Shown here: piece by piece, positions 1-8,757 of the stretch
Layout: every line of letters starts with the position of its first letter
Numbering within the stretch: the stretch's first letter is position 1
Assembly (NCBI GenBank): GCA_016706545.1
Contig: JADJJK010000025.1
Coordinates: 1 to 64,000 of the forward strand
Direction of reading: 5' to 3'
DNA from: Myxococcales bacterium
GTDB taxonomy: Bacteria; Myxococcota_A; Polyangia; Haliangiales; Haliangiaceae
Length of the DNA stretch: 64,000 nt
Made by a program: the position numbers and the translations under genes
Notes under the pieces: generated by a model
Seen by the model: only the letters and a program-made list of their open reading frames with translations
Databases searched by the model: none
Told to the model about the DNA's origin: nothing

Positions 1-1030
1 CCGTGAGCATCGTCACCACCCCCGCCGGCGCCGGCCGGGCGTGGCCGATCTGCGCCGCCTCGCGCCCCAGCGGATGGGCGCGCAAGAGCGCCAGCGCGCG
101 CGCCGCGTCGCCAGCGGCCACCGCCATGACCACCTTGCCCTCGTTGGCCAGGTGGATCGGGTCGAGCCCCAGCACCTCGCACAGGCCGCGGACCTCCGCG
201 CGCACCGGCAGGCGCTCCTCGTCCACCACCAGGCCAACCTCCGAGGCCAGCGCCAGCTCGTTTAGCACCGCGGACAGGCCGCCGCGCGTGACGTCGCGCA
301 TCGCGTGGATCGGCACCTCGGCCGCCACGCTCGCGATCAGCTCGTGCAGCGCCGCGCAGTCCGATCGGAGCTCGCTCTCCAGCTTCAGCTCGCCGCGCGC
401 CACCAGGATGGCGGCGGCGTGGTCGCCCAGCGGACCGTTGAGCAGCAGGACGTCATCGGCGAGGATCCCGGTGGCGCGCGGATCACGCCCCGCGGGGATG
501 ACGCCGATGCCGGCGGTGTTGATGAAGAGCTGGTCGGCTTTGCCGCGCGGTACGACCTTGGTGTCACCCGTGGCGATCACCACGTTCGCCGCGCGCGCCG
601 CCGCCGCCATGGACCCCAGCACCCGGCGCAGCACCTCGACCGACAGCCCCTCCTCGAGGATGAGCCCGCACGACAGCCACCGCGGCGTGGCCCCGCCCAC
701 CGCCAGGTCATTGATCGTGCCGTTGACCGCGAGCTGCCCGATGTCTCCGCCCGGAAAGAACAGCGGTGAGACCACGTAGCTGTCGGTGGTGAAGGCCAGC
801 CGATCGCCGCCGCTGGTCAGCTCGGCCAGCGGCAGTCGCGCCTGGTCCTCGCCGGCCTGCAGCCCGACCTCCGCGAAGGCCCCGACGATGACGTCGTCGA
901 TCAGATCTTGCATCGCCTTGCCGCCGCCGCCGTGGCCGAGGTCGATCACGTCCTGGCGCAGGCGGCCGCGCCGTCGCCGCGCGCGCTCGAGCTGCACGAA
1001 GCGCGGATGACTCCATGGGTCGGCGCTCAT
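1..1030 (-). CDS. hypE: Hydrogenase maturation protein HypE (3' end cut by window)
   Basis: HypE dehydrates the thiocarboxamide that HypF places on its C-terminal cysteine, producing the thiocyanate used as the cyanide ligand of the NiFe hydrogenase centre. The frame opens with an ATG at 1030 and stays open to the left edge, giving about 343 residues of a family that is usually 330-350. Visible AIR-synthase/ThiL-type features are a glycine-rich GHGGGGKAM segment near residue 35, a TDSYVV segment, GDTKVV and MRDVTRGG. The final residues, including the essential C-terminal Cys, lie outside the window. The start overlaps the hypD stop by ATGA, so the two are probably translationally coupled. It is the last visible gene of hypF-C-D-E. 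Confidence 0.95.
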   Translation of the reverse strand, partial: MSADPWSHPRFVQLERARRRRGRLRQDVIDLGHGGGGKAMQDLIDDVIVGAFAEVGLQAGEDQARLPLAELTSGGDRLAFTTDSYVVSPLFFPGGDIGQLAVNGTINDLAVGGATPRWLSCGLILEEGLSVEVLRRVLGSMAAAARAANVVIATGDTKVVPRGKADQLFINTAGIGVIPAGRDPRATGILADDVLLLNGPLGDHAAAILVARGELKLESELRSDCAALHELIASVAAEVPIHAMRDVTRGGLSAVLNELALASEVGLVVDEERLPVRAEVRGLCEVLGLDPIHLANEGKVVMAVAAGDAARALALLRAHPLGREAAQIGHARPAPAGVVTMLT

Positions 1031-2190
1031 GGCGTCACCTCCCTGCGCTCCTTGAGGCGGCGCACCGTCGAGAGCCGGCCGTAGTTGTAGTACGCCGCGC
1101 ACGAGCCCTCCGAGGACACCATGCACGCGCCGATCGGCGTGTCCGGGGTGCAGGCGGTGCCGAACACCTTGCACTGCCACGGCTTGATCGCGCCCTTTAA
1201 CACCTCGCCGCACTGGCACGCCTGGTGATCTGGCAGCGACAGATTCGCGACCGCGAAGCGCCGCTCGGCGTCGTACGCGGCGTACGCCGGGCGCAGCCGC
1301 AGGCCGGACCGCGGGATCCATCCAAGGCCTCGCCACTCGAAGGTCTCGCGCGGCTCGAACACCTCGGCGAGCACCGCCTGCGCGCGCGGGTTGCCGGCGG
1401 CGCGCACGACCCGCTGGTACTGGTTGGCGACGCGCGCCTTCCCCGCCGCGAGCTGCTCGAGCACCATCACCGTGGCTTGCAACACGTCGGCCGGCTCGAA
1501 CCCCGCCACCACCAGCGGCTTGTGGTGATCGCGGGCCACCGGCTCGTACGGCTCGGTGCCGATGACCATGGAGACGTGGCCCGGGCCGATGAAGCCGTCC
1601 AGCGCCAGCTCCGGCGCAGCCAGGAGGGCCTGCAAGGTCGGCATGATCGTGACGTGGTTCGACAGCACGCTGAAGTTGGGGACGCCGCGCGCGTGCGCGT
1701 CCAGCACCACCAGCGCCGTCGCGGGCGCGGTGGTCTCGAAGCCCAGCCCGAAGAACACCACCTGGCGCGCCGGCTCCGCCAGCGCCAGCGCCAGCGCGTC
1801 GGTCGGCGAGTACACCACCCGGATGTCTGCGCCGCGCGCCTTGCACTGCAGCAAGCTGCGCTCGCTGCCGGGCACGCGCAGCGCGTCGCCGAAGGTCGCG
1901 AAGATCACCCCTGGCTGCTCCGCCACCGAGATCGCGTCGTCCACGCGCCCCACCGGCAGCACGCAGACCGGGCAGCCCGGGCCATGCACCAGCTCCAGCG
2001 TCTCCGGAAGCATGCCCTCCAGGCCGTACTTGAAGATGGCGTGGGTGTGGCCGCCGCACACCTCCATGATCTTGATCGGCGCGGTCGCCGCGCGGCCAAG
2101 CTTGCGCTGCACCTGCGGGACCAGGGACGCGACGCGCGCGACGAGGCCCTGACAGAGCGCCTTGTCGCGGAACTCGTCGACGTGCTTCAC
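1027..2190 (-). CDS. hypD: Hydrogenase maturation protein HypD
   Basis: HypD is the iron-sulfur scaffold on which Fe(CN)2CO is assembled together with HypC. I place the start at GTG 2190, giving 387 residues beginning VKHVDEFRD, which matches the usual HypD opening; an in-frame extension further upstream overlaps hypC and looks non-native. Family motifs visible are CGGHTH near residue 45, GPGCPVC near residue 70, GFETTAPAT in the middle, and a C-terminal cysteine-rich half (CQCGEVLKG, GTACTP) that would ligate the [4Fe-4S] cluster. The start overlaps the hypC stop as GTGA and the end overlaps hypE as ATGA, so the genes form one operon. Confidence 0.96.
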   Translation of the reverse strand: MKHVDEFRDKALCQGLVARVASLVPQVQRKLGRAATAPIKIMEVCGGHTHAIFKYGLEGMLPETLELVHGPGCPVCVLPVGRVDDAISVAEQPGVIFATFGDALRVPGSERSLLQCKARGADIRVVYSPTDALALALAEPARQVVFFGLGFETTAPATALVVLDAHARGVPNFSVLSNHVTIMPTLQALLAAPELALDGFIGPGHVSMVIGTEPYEPVARDHHKPLVVAGFEPADVLQATVMVLEQLAAGKARVANQYQRVVRAAGNPRAQAVLAEVFEPRETFEWRGLGWIPRSGLRLRPAYAAYDAERRFAVANLSLPDHQACQCGEVLKGAIKPWQCKVFGTACTPDTPIGACMVSSEGSCAAYYNYGRLSTVRRLKERREVTP

Positions 2191-2495
2191 GTGGCGCCTC
2201 CGCCCGGCTCCCCGCGGGCCTCTGCTCCCATCTCCGCCATCTCCGCCATCTCCGCCATCTCCCCGAGCTCCGCCAGCAGCGCCAGCGTGCGGTGCGCCTC
2301 GTCCTCGTCGATCGTGCTCATCGCGAAGCCCACGTGAATCAGCGCCCAGGTCCCGACCAGGTCGGCGAGCGCCTGATCGGGCTCGGCCACCATGTGCAGG
2401 CTGACGATGCGCCGCACGCCGGCGCACTCGATGACCCCCAGCTTGCGCTGCTCATCTTCGATGGCCACGATCCGTCCGGGTACTCCAAGGCACAT
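2187..2495 (-). CDS. hypC: Hydrogenase assembly chaperone HypC with repeat-extended C-terminus
   Basis: HypC is the small chaperone that binds HypD and carries the Fe(CN)2CO unit to the hydrogenase large subunit. The start is ATG 2495, giving MCLGVPGRI, with the essential Cys2 after the initiator. The product is 102 residues, longer than the usual 75-95. The extra length is an acidic tail in which Met-Ala-Glu is repeated, encoded by a 9-bp tandem repeat in the DNA (2230-2262), followed by a Gly/Ala-rich end that reads over the hypD start. The hypF stop lies one base upstream of the start. The core is unambiguous; whether the tail matters is unknown. Confidence 0.95.
   Translation of the reverse strand: MCLGVPGRIVAIEDEQRKLGVIECAGVRRIVSLHMVAEPDQALADLVGTWALIHVGFAMSTIDEDEAHRTLALLAELGEMAEMAEMAEMGAEARGEPGGGAT
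2230..2262. repeat. 9-bp tandem repeat inside hypC
   Basis: ATCTCCGCC is present three times head to tail, followed by a partial fourth copy. On the coding (minus) strand it encodes Glu-Met-Ala units in the HypC C-terminal tail. As the unit is a multiple of three, copy-number change would lengthen or shorten the tail without breaking the frame. Confidence 0.9.
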
Positions 2496-2496
2496 G

Positions 2497-4971
2497 TCAG
2501 CTCTCCTTCTCCGCGCGGCCCGCGCGCGCCAGGACCACCAGCGCCTGGCCAAACGAGATGCCGCCATCGCCGGCTGGCACCACAGCGTGCGTCATCGCCT
2601 CGTAGCCTAGCACCTCGAGCTCGGCGGTGAGCCGCTCGGAGAGCACCGCGTTGGTCAGACATCCCCCGGACAGCGCCGCCCGACGGCAGAGCGGGCGGCC
2701 GCTTGCTAGCCAGCGCCGCGCGGCGAGATCGGCGAGCCGCGCGTACCCCGACGCCAGGGCCACGTGGAACCGCGCCGCGATGAGCCCAGGCGACGTGCCC
2801 GCCGCCAGATCGCCCAGCACCGCGCGCCACAGCTCGCGCGGCTCGAGGTACGGGAGCTGCTCGCCCGGCAGCGTCGGCGACGGCAGCGGGTAGCCCTCGT
2901 CTCGTTCACGCTCGGCCACCGCGCGAGCCAGGCTCTCCGGCGTGACCAGCGACTCCAGCGCGGCGGCGGCTTGTGCCTCGTAGCTCTGCGCCTCGAAGCA
3001 CAGGCCGAGCGCGGCGGCCACCGCGTCAAACAGCCGCCCGCACGAGCTGGCGCGCGGCGCCCCCGTGCCCGTCTGCAGCATCTGCTCGAGCAGGTCCACC
3101 GGCTTGGCGCGCAGCGCGTGCAGCACCGGCACGTCGCCGAACGAGGTCAAGAGCTCGCCCCAGCTCAGCTCGGCGCGGAGCTGGGCGTACAGGCAGCGCC
3201 ACGGCTCGCGCGCCGCCCGGTCGCCTCCGAGCAGCGCCACCGGCTTTAGCGTCCCCACCCGCTGGGCGCGCGCGTACCCGCCGATCAGCACCTCGCCGCC
3301 CCACAGCGTGCCCGGCGCGTCACCGGCGCCGAGGCCGTCGAGGATGATGCCGAGCAGCGGCGGCGAGCCGAGCGCCACCCCGTGCTCCCCCAGGCAAGCC
3401 GCGAAGTGCGCGTGGTGGTGCCCCACCTCGGCCAGCGGCAGCCCCAGCTCGTCGGCGTGCTCGAGCGCCAGCGCGCGCGCGCGCGACTGCGGGTGGTTGT
3501 CCACCGCCACCACCGTCGGCCGGTGGTGGAGCAGCGCGCTGAGGCGGTCGCGCTGCTCGACATAGGCCGGACGAGCCAGCGCGTCGTCGAGCTCGCCCAG
3601 GTGCTGCGACAGGATCAGATCGCCGGCCCGCGACAGGCACACCGAGGCCTTCAGATCCGCGCCCGCGGCCAGCACCCGCACCGTCGCCGCGACCTCGGCG
3701 AACCCCGGCGGCAGCGGCAACGGCGCCGGCGCCAGGCCGCGCGCCCGGCGCAGCACCCGCGCTTTCCCGCCGAACACCCGCACCACGCTGTCATCCACCC
3801 GGTTATGCACCACCCGATCGTGGCCAAGGATCCAGTCGGCGATGTCGCCCAGCCGCGCCGCCGCCTCGGCGTCGTCTATCACCTGCGGCTCATCGCTGCG
3901 ATTGCCGCTGGTACACACCACCGGGTGCGCGCAGCGCAGGAGCGCCAGCAGGTGCAGCGGCGTCGACGGCAGCATCACGCCGTGCCGCACCACCGCGCCG
4001 GCTGGCCACGGCGCCACCTCCGCCGCGGGGCGGCCGGGCTCGCCCGGTGCGCCAGGCTCGCTCGGCGCGCCAGGCTCGCCGTCGCCGGCCGGCATCCGCG
4101 CCGCCACCAGCACCACAGGCGCCGCCGGCTGGGCGAGCGCCGCGCGCTCCGCGGCCGACAGCTCGAACCACTGCTCGGCCACCTGCAGGTCGCGGACCAT
4201 CAGCGCGAACGGCTTGTCGGGCCGCCGCTTGCGCGACCGCAGCCGCGCCACCGCCTCGGGCCGGGTGGCGTCGCACAGCAGGTGAAAGCCGCCCAGCCCC
4301 TTGAGCGCGACGATCTCGCCGCGCGCGATGATCGTCGTCACCGCGTCGGCAGCGTCGAGCGTGGTCATGCTCTCGACGACGAACGGCCGGCCATCGCTGC
4401 GCGCCAAGGTCACTCGCGGCCCGCACGCAGAGCAGGCGATGGGCTCGGCGTGAAACCGCCGGTCGGTCGGGTCGGCGTACTCCGCGGCGCACTCCGCGCA
4501 CATCGGGAACTCGCGCATCGTGGTGGTCGCGCGATCCCAGGGCACGTCGAGCGCGATGGAGAACCGCGGGCCACAGTGCGTGCAGTTGGTGAACGGATAG
4601 CGATACCGGCGAGCGTGTGGATCTCGAACCTCCGCCGCACACGCCGCGCAGAGGCCCGCGTCGGGCACCACCACCGCGCGGGGCTCGGCCGATCCAGCGC
4701 TGGACTCCACGATCGCAAAGCCCGGGCCCACGGCCAGCTCGAAGGGCGCACGGACCAGCTCGTCCACCCGCGCCAGCGGCGGCAGCCCGGCCAGCAGGGC
4801 CGCCACGAAGGCGTCGCGCACCGCGCGCTCGCCGCCCAGCACGATCTCCACCCCTTGGTCGTCGTTGCGCACCCAGCCAGGTAGCTGCAGCGCGGTGGCG
4901 AGCCCCGCCACCGTCGGGCGAAACCCCACCCCTTGCACGTGGCCGCGCACCACGATCCGCTCGGCCGTCAT
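2497..4971 (-). CDS. hypF: Carbamoyltransferase HypF
   Basis: HypF uses carbamoyl phosphate and ATP to transfer a carbamoyl group to HypE, the first step of cyanide-ligand synthesis. The start at ATG 4971 gives 824 residues. Domains in order: acylphosphatase (VRGHVQGVGFR at 8-18); two zinc fingers of spacing CX2CX18CX2C (Cys108/111/130/133 and Cys158/161/180/183); a YrdC/Sua5-like domain from about 205; and a Kae1-like carbamoyltransferase domain with HHHAH in the middle and LSGGCLTN near the C-terminus. A Gly/Pro/Glu-rich low-complexity insert lies in the YrdC domain. An in-frame upstream extension to 5076 lacks family similarity and was not used. This is the promoter-proximal gene of the operon. 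Confidence 0.96.
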   Translation of the reverse strand: MTAERIVVRGHVQGVGFRPTVAGLATALQLPGWVRNDDQGVEIVLGGERAVRDAFVAALLAGLPPLARVDELVRAPFELAVGPGFAIVESSAGSAEPRAVVVPDAGLCAACAAEVRDPHARRYRYPFTNCTHCGPRFSIALDVPWDRATTTMREFPMCAECAAEYADPTDRRFHAEPIACSACGPRVTLARSDGRPFVVESMTTLDAADAVTTIIARGEIVALKGLGGFHLLCDATRPEAVARLRSRKRRPDKPFALMVRDLQVAEQWFELSAAERAALAQPAAPVVLVAARMPAGDGEPGAPSEPGAPGEPGRPAAEVAPWPAGAVVRHGVMLPSTPLHLLALLRCAHPVVCTSGNRSDEPQVIDDAEAAARLGDIADWILGHDRVVHNRVDDSVVRVFGGKARVLRRARGLAPAPLPLPPGFAEVAATVRVLAAGADLKASVCLSRAGDLILSQHLGELDDALARPAYVEQRDRLSALLHHRPTVVAVDNHPQSRARALALEHADELGLPLAEVGHHHAHFAACLGEHGVALGSPPLLGIILDGLGAGDAPGTLWGGEVLIGGYARAQRVGTLKPVALLGGDRAAREPWRCLYAQLRAELSWGELLTSFGDVPVLHALRAKPVDLLEQMLQTGTGAPRASSCGRLFDAVAAALGLCFEAQSYEAQAAAALESLVTPESLARAVAERERDEGYPLPSPTLPGEQLPYLEPRELWRAVLGDLAAGTSPGLIAARFHVALASGYARLADLAARRWLASGRPLCRRAALSGGCLTNAVLSERLTAELEVLGYEAMTHAVVPAGDGGISFGQALVVLARAGRAEKES

Positions 4972-5129
4972 CGCGTCGCCTTCAGGGGGATCATCATCCG
5001 GGGTCGCTCCCTCGAGCGCCTCCTGGCGACGACTGTACCGCCAGTCCCTCGCGCAGTCCCCTGCGGCGAGGCCCAACGCGCAGCGCGGGCCAGCGTCCCG
5101 CGGTATGAAGTGCCCTGCGCCGATTCAGG

Positions 5130-5936
5130 ATGACCGTCAGGCCCCACATGCCCCGCCCATCGCACGTCCCCACCGACTTCGTCACCTCGTATCGCAGCCT
5201 CGATGTCGAGCTGGTCGGCGGCCGCGGCCACTACGACGCCGCGATCGAGGCGGTGCTGGCCGCCGAGACCTCGGTGTGGATCGCCACCGCCAACCTCAAG
5301 GAGCTCATGATCGAGGACGGTCGAGCCCGGCCAGGGGTCCGTCGCGCCCGTGGTCGCAGCTCGTACCGCTCCATTCTCGAGGTGCTGGCGGACCACGCTC
5401 GGCGCGGCGTGGAGCTGCGCGTCCTGCACGCCGATCGCCCGTCGGGGCCGTTCCGCGCCGAGCTGGCGCGTCACCCCGTCCTCGATGAAGGCGGCCTGGC
5501 GCTGCGGCTGTGCCCGCGCAACCACATGAAGGCCGTGATCGTCGATGGCCGGCGCCTGTACCTGGGCTCCGCCAACTGGACTGGCGCCGGCCTTGGCGCG
5601 CGCGGCGCCACCCGCAGAAACTTCGAGCTTGGCGTGATGACCGAGGATACCCGCGTCCTCGATCACGTGCAGGGGCTCTATCAACACCTGTGGTCGGGCG
5701 GCGCGTGCGGCGCCTGCGGCCTTCGGGAGCGCTGCCCCGGCCCGCTCGATCTGCTCGAGCAGCTCTCCGCCGACGTCCCGGCACCAGCGCACCTGGCCGC
5801 CGGTTCCCCCGCGGCCCCCGGTTCCCCCGCGGCGGCCGCTTCCCCCGCGGCCCCCGCGACCGTCGTCCGGGTGTCCCCACGTCGCCGCGCCAAGAGCAAG
5901 CCGACACGCCGGCGCCGCGCCGCCCGGCCAAGCTAG
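5130..5936 (+). CDS. Phospholipase D-like domain protein, single HKD motif
   Basis: The 268-residue product has one PLD/nuclease-type HKD motif: an HMKAVIVDG segment followed by GSANWTG in the second half. Enzymes of this superfamily cleave phosphodiester bonds and usually need two HKD motifs, so a single-motif protein would act as a dimer. After the catalytic region comes a Cys cluster (CGACGLRERC) that could bind a metal, then a low-complexity Pro/Ala/Ser stretch and a basic Arg/Lys-rich end that could contact nucleic acid. It is divergent from hypF. No signal peptide is evident. Substrate (DNA or phospholipid) cannot be decided. Confidence 0.75.
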   Translation: MTVRPHMPRPSHVPTDFVTSYRSLDVELVGGRGHYDAAIEAVLAAETSVWIATANLKELMIEDGRARPGVRRARGRSSYRSILEVLADHARRGVELRVLHADRPSGPFRAELARHPVLDEGGLALRLCPRNHMKAVIVDGRRLYLGSANWTGAGLGARGATRRNFELGVMTEDTRVLDHVQGLYQHLWSGGACGACGLRERCPGPLDLLEQLSADVPAPAHLAAGSPAAPGSPAAAASPAAPATVVRVSPRRRAKSKPTRRRRAARPS

Positions 5937-5962
5937 CGGGGGCTCGACCTCCGGGGAAGTGC

Positions 5963-5984
5963 TCGAGGGGCGCGCCTCTTTTTT
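5963..5984 (+). terminator. Probable rho-independent terminator after the PLD-like gene
   Basis: GAGG and CCTC arms flank a GC-rich loop and are followed directly by six T residues. The stem is only four strict pairs, so strength is uncertain, but the position 26 bases after the stop codon fits. Confidence 0.5.
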
Positions 5985-6044
5985 GACTCCGGGGTGACCG
6001 GCCTCTACGATCGGCGACTCGTCAATTTCCGGGGAGGGGCAGCT

Positions 6045-7049
6045 ATGGCCGTCGTGGCCTTCGAGAACGCACGTAGTGTCAACGCCTATTACACCTGGGA
6101 TCCGCGGGTGTTGCTTGGCGTCAACGCGGTGGCCAACCAGAACTACCGGCACAAGGCCGACACCATCGGCGACCTGCTGATCGCGTCGAACCGGATCTCC
6201 AACTACATCGACAACGGCCCGTGGGGCGGAGGCGCGCCGCAAGAGGTCCGCGTCCGACTGCACACGGTGAAAGAGACGATCCCGAACCCCCACGTCAACC
6301 ACTTCTGCTTCGGGACGATCTCGCAGATCTCCTATGCGACCGCCGCCCACGCCGTGACCTGGGGCATCCCGGCCGCGTTGCAGGTCATCCCGGGCGTCCC
6401 CGCCGCCAACGCCGCCATCGCGACCGTCCACATCGAGATGGATAGCTGGTACTTCGAGAACTACCCGCTGGGCTTCTGCGCCGGCATGCTGTGCCACGAG
6501 TTCGCCGTGCATTGCATGGGCGACTTCCTGATGACGGGGCGGCAGCGCGCCGCCGAGAACTTCCATCAAGGACCGCTGGTGGGCTCCTGGGCTCCGAACG
6601 CCAACCCGCTGACCGCAGGGCAGATCGATCACGTGTTCGCCTCGTGCGACCTTCAGCCCCGCTATCGGCAGTACCGCGCCACGGTCATCGAGGTCGCCCA
6701 GGCGATGGCCGCTGCCGTCGGCGGCGTGGTGGCGCCGGGCCGCGTCGCGGTGGTGGCCAACGACGTGACCGACTTGTTTCGATGCTACCTGATGGACGTC
6801 GCGAGCATCCAGGCGACCAACGACCACCGGGCCAAGGGCTTGACCCGACCGGCCGTGGTGGCCACGTGCTTCAACAACCATCGCGCCGCGTTGATCGTGG
6901 CGCTCGGGGCGGCCGGGGCCAACGCGCTGATCGCGCGGGTGCCGCCGGTCATCACCGCCGCCACCGTGACCGGCAACTTCTTCTATCTCGCGAGCTCGTT
7001 GCTGTGGGGCTTTCTGCCCAACTACAGCAAGTCGTGGTGGGGATACTGA
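6045..7049 (+). CDS. Protein of unknown function with an HExxxH motif
   Basis: I place the start at ATG 6045 because a purine-rich Shine-Dalgarno (GGGGAGGGG) lies just upstream; an in-frame ATG at 5994 lacks this. The product is 334 residues. The centre carries CHEFAVHCMGDF, an HExxxH arrangement that resembles but does not match the zincin HExxH. No signal peptide is apparent. The C-terminal third is hydrophobic and ends with aromatic residues (SKSWWGY). I do not recognise the family. It is flanked by a PLD-like gene and ends two bases before the convergent oxidoreductase gene. A metallopeptidase or secreted effector role is possible but unproven. Confidence 0.7.
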   Translation: MAVVAFENARSVNAYYTWDPRVLLGVNAVANQNYRHKADTIGDLLIASNRISNYIDNGPWGGGAPQEVRVRLHTVKETIPNPHVNHFCFGTISQISYATAAHAVTWGIPAALQVIPGVPAANAAIATVHIEMDSWYFENYPLGFCAGMLCHEFAVHCMGDFLMTGRQRAAENFHQGPLVGSWAPNANPLTAGQIDHVFASCDLQPRYRQYRATVIEVAQAMAAAVGGVVAPGRVAVVANDVTDLFRCYLMDVASIQATNDHRAKGLTRPAVVATCFNNHRAALIVALGAAGANALIARVPPVITAATVTGNFFYLASSLLWGFLPNYSKSWWGY

Positions 7050-7051
7050 CG

Positions 7052-7687
7052 TCAGCTCGCCAGCAGCGCGCCGCGGCGGCGCTCTCGGCGCGCGGTCGCG
7101 AGCGCGTCTCGCCGTCCGGCGCGGCGCACCTGCGCCAGCGCGCGGTCGCGGGCTCGCGCGGTCAAGGTGCGCGCGCCATAGACGGTGTTGCTGCCCAGCG
7201 GCGAGAAGCCCACGAAGCCCAGCGTGCTGCGCAGGAACTGTACGTGCAGCGCTGAGCGATTGACCAGGCGGTGCCACCACCACGGGCTGTCCATGGACGT
7301 GACCAGCCGCGCCGAGCGCCCGGCCAGCAGCTTCTGCGGCAGCGCAGACTCGGCGGTGTAGCGAAACGCAAAGCCCGGCGTGAACACCCGGTCGATGAAG
7401 CCCTTGACCAGCGCGGGCGGGGCGTTCCACCAGCACGGGAAGAACCAGGCCACGTGGTGCGCGGCGGTGATGGCGGCGGCCGCTGCCTCCAGATCTGGCT
7501 CCAGCGGCTGCGGCGCCGCGTAGCCTCGGCGCAAGATCGGATCGAAGGTCAGGTGGCGCAGCTCCAGGCGGGTCACCTCGGCGTGCGGCGCGGCGCCCGC
7601 GTGGTAGGCGTCGCAGAGCGCTCCAGCCAGGGTCTCATGGGCGGGCGTCCCATCGGGGTGGCCGTCGATCAAGAGCAGGACAGGCAT
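7052..7687 (-). CDS. NAD(P)H quinone oxidoreductase-like flavodoxin-fold protein
   Basis: The product from ATG 7687 is 211 residues and begins MPVLLLIDGHPD, the FMN-binding beta strand and loop of the Flavodoxin_2 (NQO1/MdaB/KefF) family. A central WFFPCWWNAPPALVKGFIDRVF segment is the family's typical flavin- and substrate-contacting region. These enzymes reduce quinones or other electrophiles using NAD(P)H. The gene is divergent from the LysR-type regulator at 7738, separated by 50 bases, a classic arrangement in which the regulator controls its neighbour. An upstream in-frame extension to 7750 overlaps the LysR start and is unlikely. Confidence 0.85.
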   Translation of the reverse strand: MPVLLLIDGHPDGTPAHETLAGALCDAYHAGAAPHAEVTRLELRHLTFDPILRRGYAAPQPLEPDLEAAAAAITAAHHVAWFFPCWWNAPPALVKGFIDRVFTPGFAFRYTAESALPQKLLAGRSARLVTSMDSPWWWHRLVNRSALHVQFLRSTLGFVGFSPLGSNTVYGARTLTARARDRALAQVRRAGRRDALATARRERRRGALLAS

Positions 7688-7737
7688 GCCCTTGAGGTAC
7701 GTCACGTCACTGCCTGGCGGGAGCCTCACCTTGGCAT

Positions 7738-8757
7738 ATGCTCCATGCATCCATGCATACGCTGCCGCTGCCCGCCCGCTGGGATGACATCCGGGTCTTG
7801 CTGGCGGTCCTGCGCGAGGGCAGCTTCAGCGGCGCGGCGACCACGCTGGCGGTGGAGCAATCCACCGTGAGCCGCCGCATCGCCGCGCTGGAGAGCGCCC
7901 TCGGCGCGGCGTTGTTTGACCGGACCCCGAGCGGGCCGCGCGCCACCGAGCTGGCGCTGCGCCTGCGGCCTGCCGCCGAGCGCATGGAGGCCGAGCTGTC
8001 GTCCTTCCTCGACACCGGCGCCGCGATGACCGAGCACATCGAGGGCCGCGTCCGGCTGGCCGTGACCTCTTCGTTCGCCGTCCAGGTCCTGGTCCCGCAC
8101 CTCTTGCCGGCGCTGCGAGCGCTCCACCCGCGCTTGCGCCTGGACCTGGTGGTGGATGAGCGCGCGGCGGACCTGTCTCAGCGCGAGGCCGAGCTGGCGC
8201 TGCGCTTCTTTCGCCCGACAGGTGGGGACCTGGTAGCGCGCCGCATCGCCACGTTGCCCATGGCCGTGCTGGCCCACCCGCGCTACGAGACGGGGCCAGC
8301 GCCGCGCGCCGAGCAGCTAGACTGGATCGTGCTTGAGCTTGGCTCGATGGCCGGCGGCGCCCCTGGCGCCGAGCTGTCCGGCTCGCTGTCGATCGACGGC
8401 GCGTATCTGGCGGCGCACACGCAGGTGGAGCCGTGGATGCGCACGGACAGCCACCTCGCGCAGATCGAGGCCGTACGAGCAGGACTCGGCGTGGCCTTGC
8501 TGGCGCGCGCCATCCGCCAGCTTTGCCCCGAGCTGGTGGAGCTGGACCTGGGCCTGCCCCCGGGGCCCGAGCTGGAGCTGTGGCTGGTCGCGCCGCGCAC
8601 GCTGGCGCAGGTGCCGCGCGTGCGCGCGGTGTGGGACTTCCTGGTGCAGCGCCTGCAATCGCTCGCGCTGCCGCCCTCAGTACGAGACGCCGATCATCCC
8701 GGGCTGGAGGTAGTCAAGGAGCTGGCCGTGATCGCTGACGATCACGCCGGGGAGTAG
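7738..8757 (+). CDS. LysR-family transcriptional regulator
   Basis: The N-terminal 65 residues form a winged helix-turn-helix of LysR type (AVLREGSFSGAATTL, then QSTVSRRIAALE). A substrate-binding region with two alpha/beta lobes follows. The start at 7738 or the ATG at 7753 are both possible; the second gives a more typical opening. The protein is 339 residues, longer than the usual 290-310; its last 27 codons overlap the 3' end of the convergent DsrE-like gene, so the tail could be a loss of the ancestral stop. It probably regulates the divergent quinone reductase gene in response to an unknown small molecule. Confidence 0.9.
   Translation: MLHASMHTLPLPARWDDIRVLLAVLREGSFSGAATTLAVEQSTVSRRIAALESALGAALFDRTPSGPRATELALRLRPAAERMEAELSSFLDTGAAMTEHIEGRVRLAVTSSFAVQVLVPHLLPALRALHPRLRLDLVVDERAADLSQREAELALRFFRPTGGDLVARRIATLPMAVLAHPRYETGPAPRAEQLDWIVLELGSMAGGAPGAELSGSLSIDGAYLAAHTQVEPWMRTDSHLAQIEAVRAGLGVALLARAIRQLCPELVELDLGLPPGPELELWLVAPRTLAQVPRVRAVWDFLVQRLQSLALPPSVRDADHPGLEVVKELAVIADDHAGE

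Noticed and set aside
1225..2337. Plus-strand open frame across hypD and hypC
   Set aside because: It is antisense to clearly recognised hyp genes and has His/Arg-rich, low-complexity composition.
5305..5931. Minus-strand open frame opposite the PLD-like gene
   Set aside because: Antisense shadow; the plus strand carries the HKD motif.
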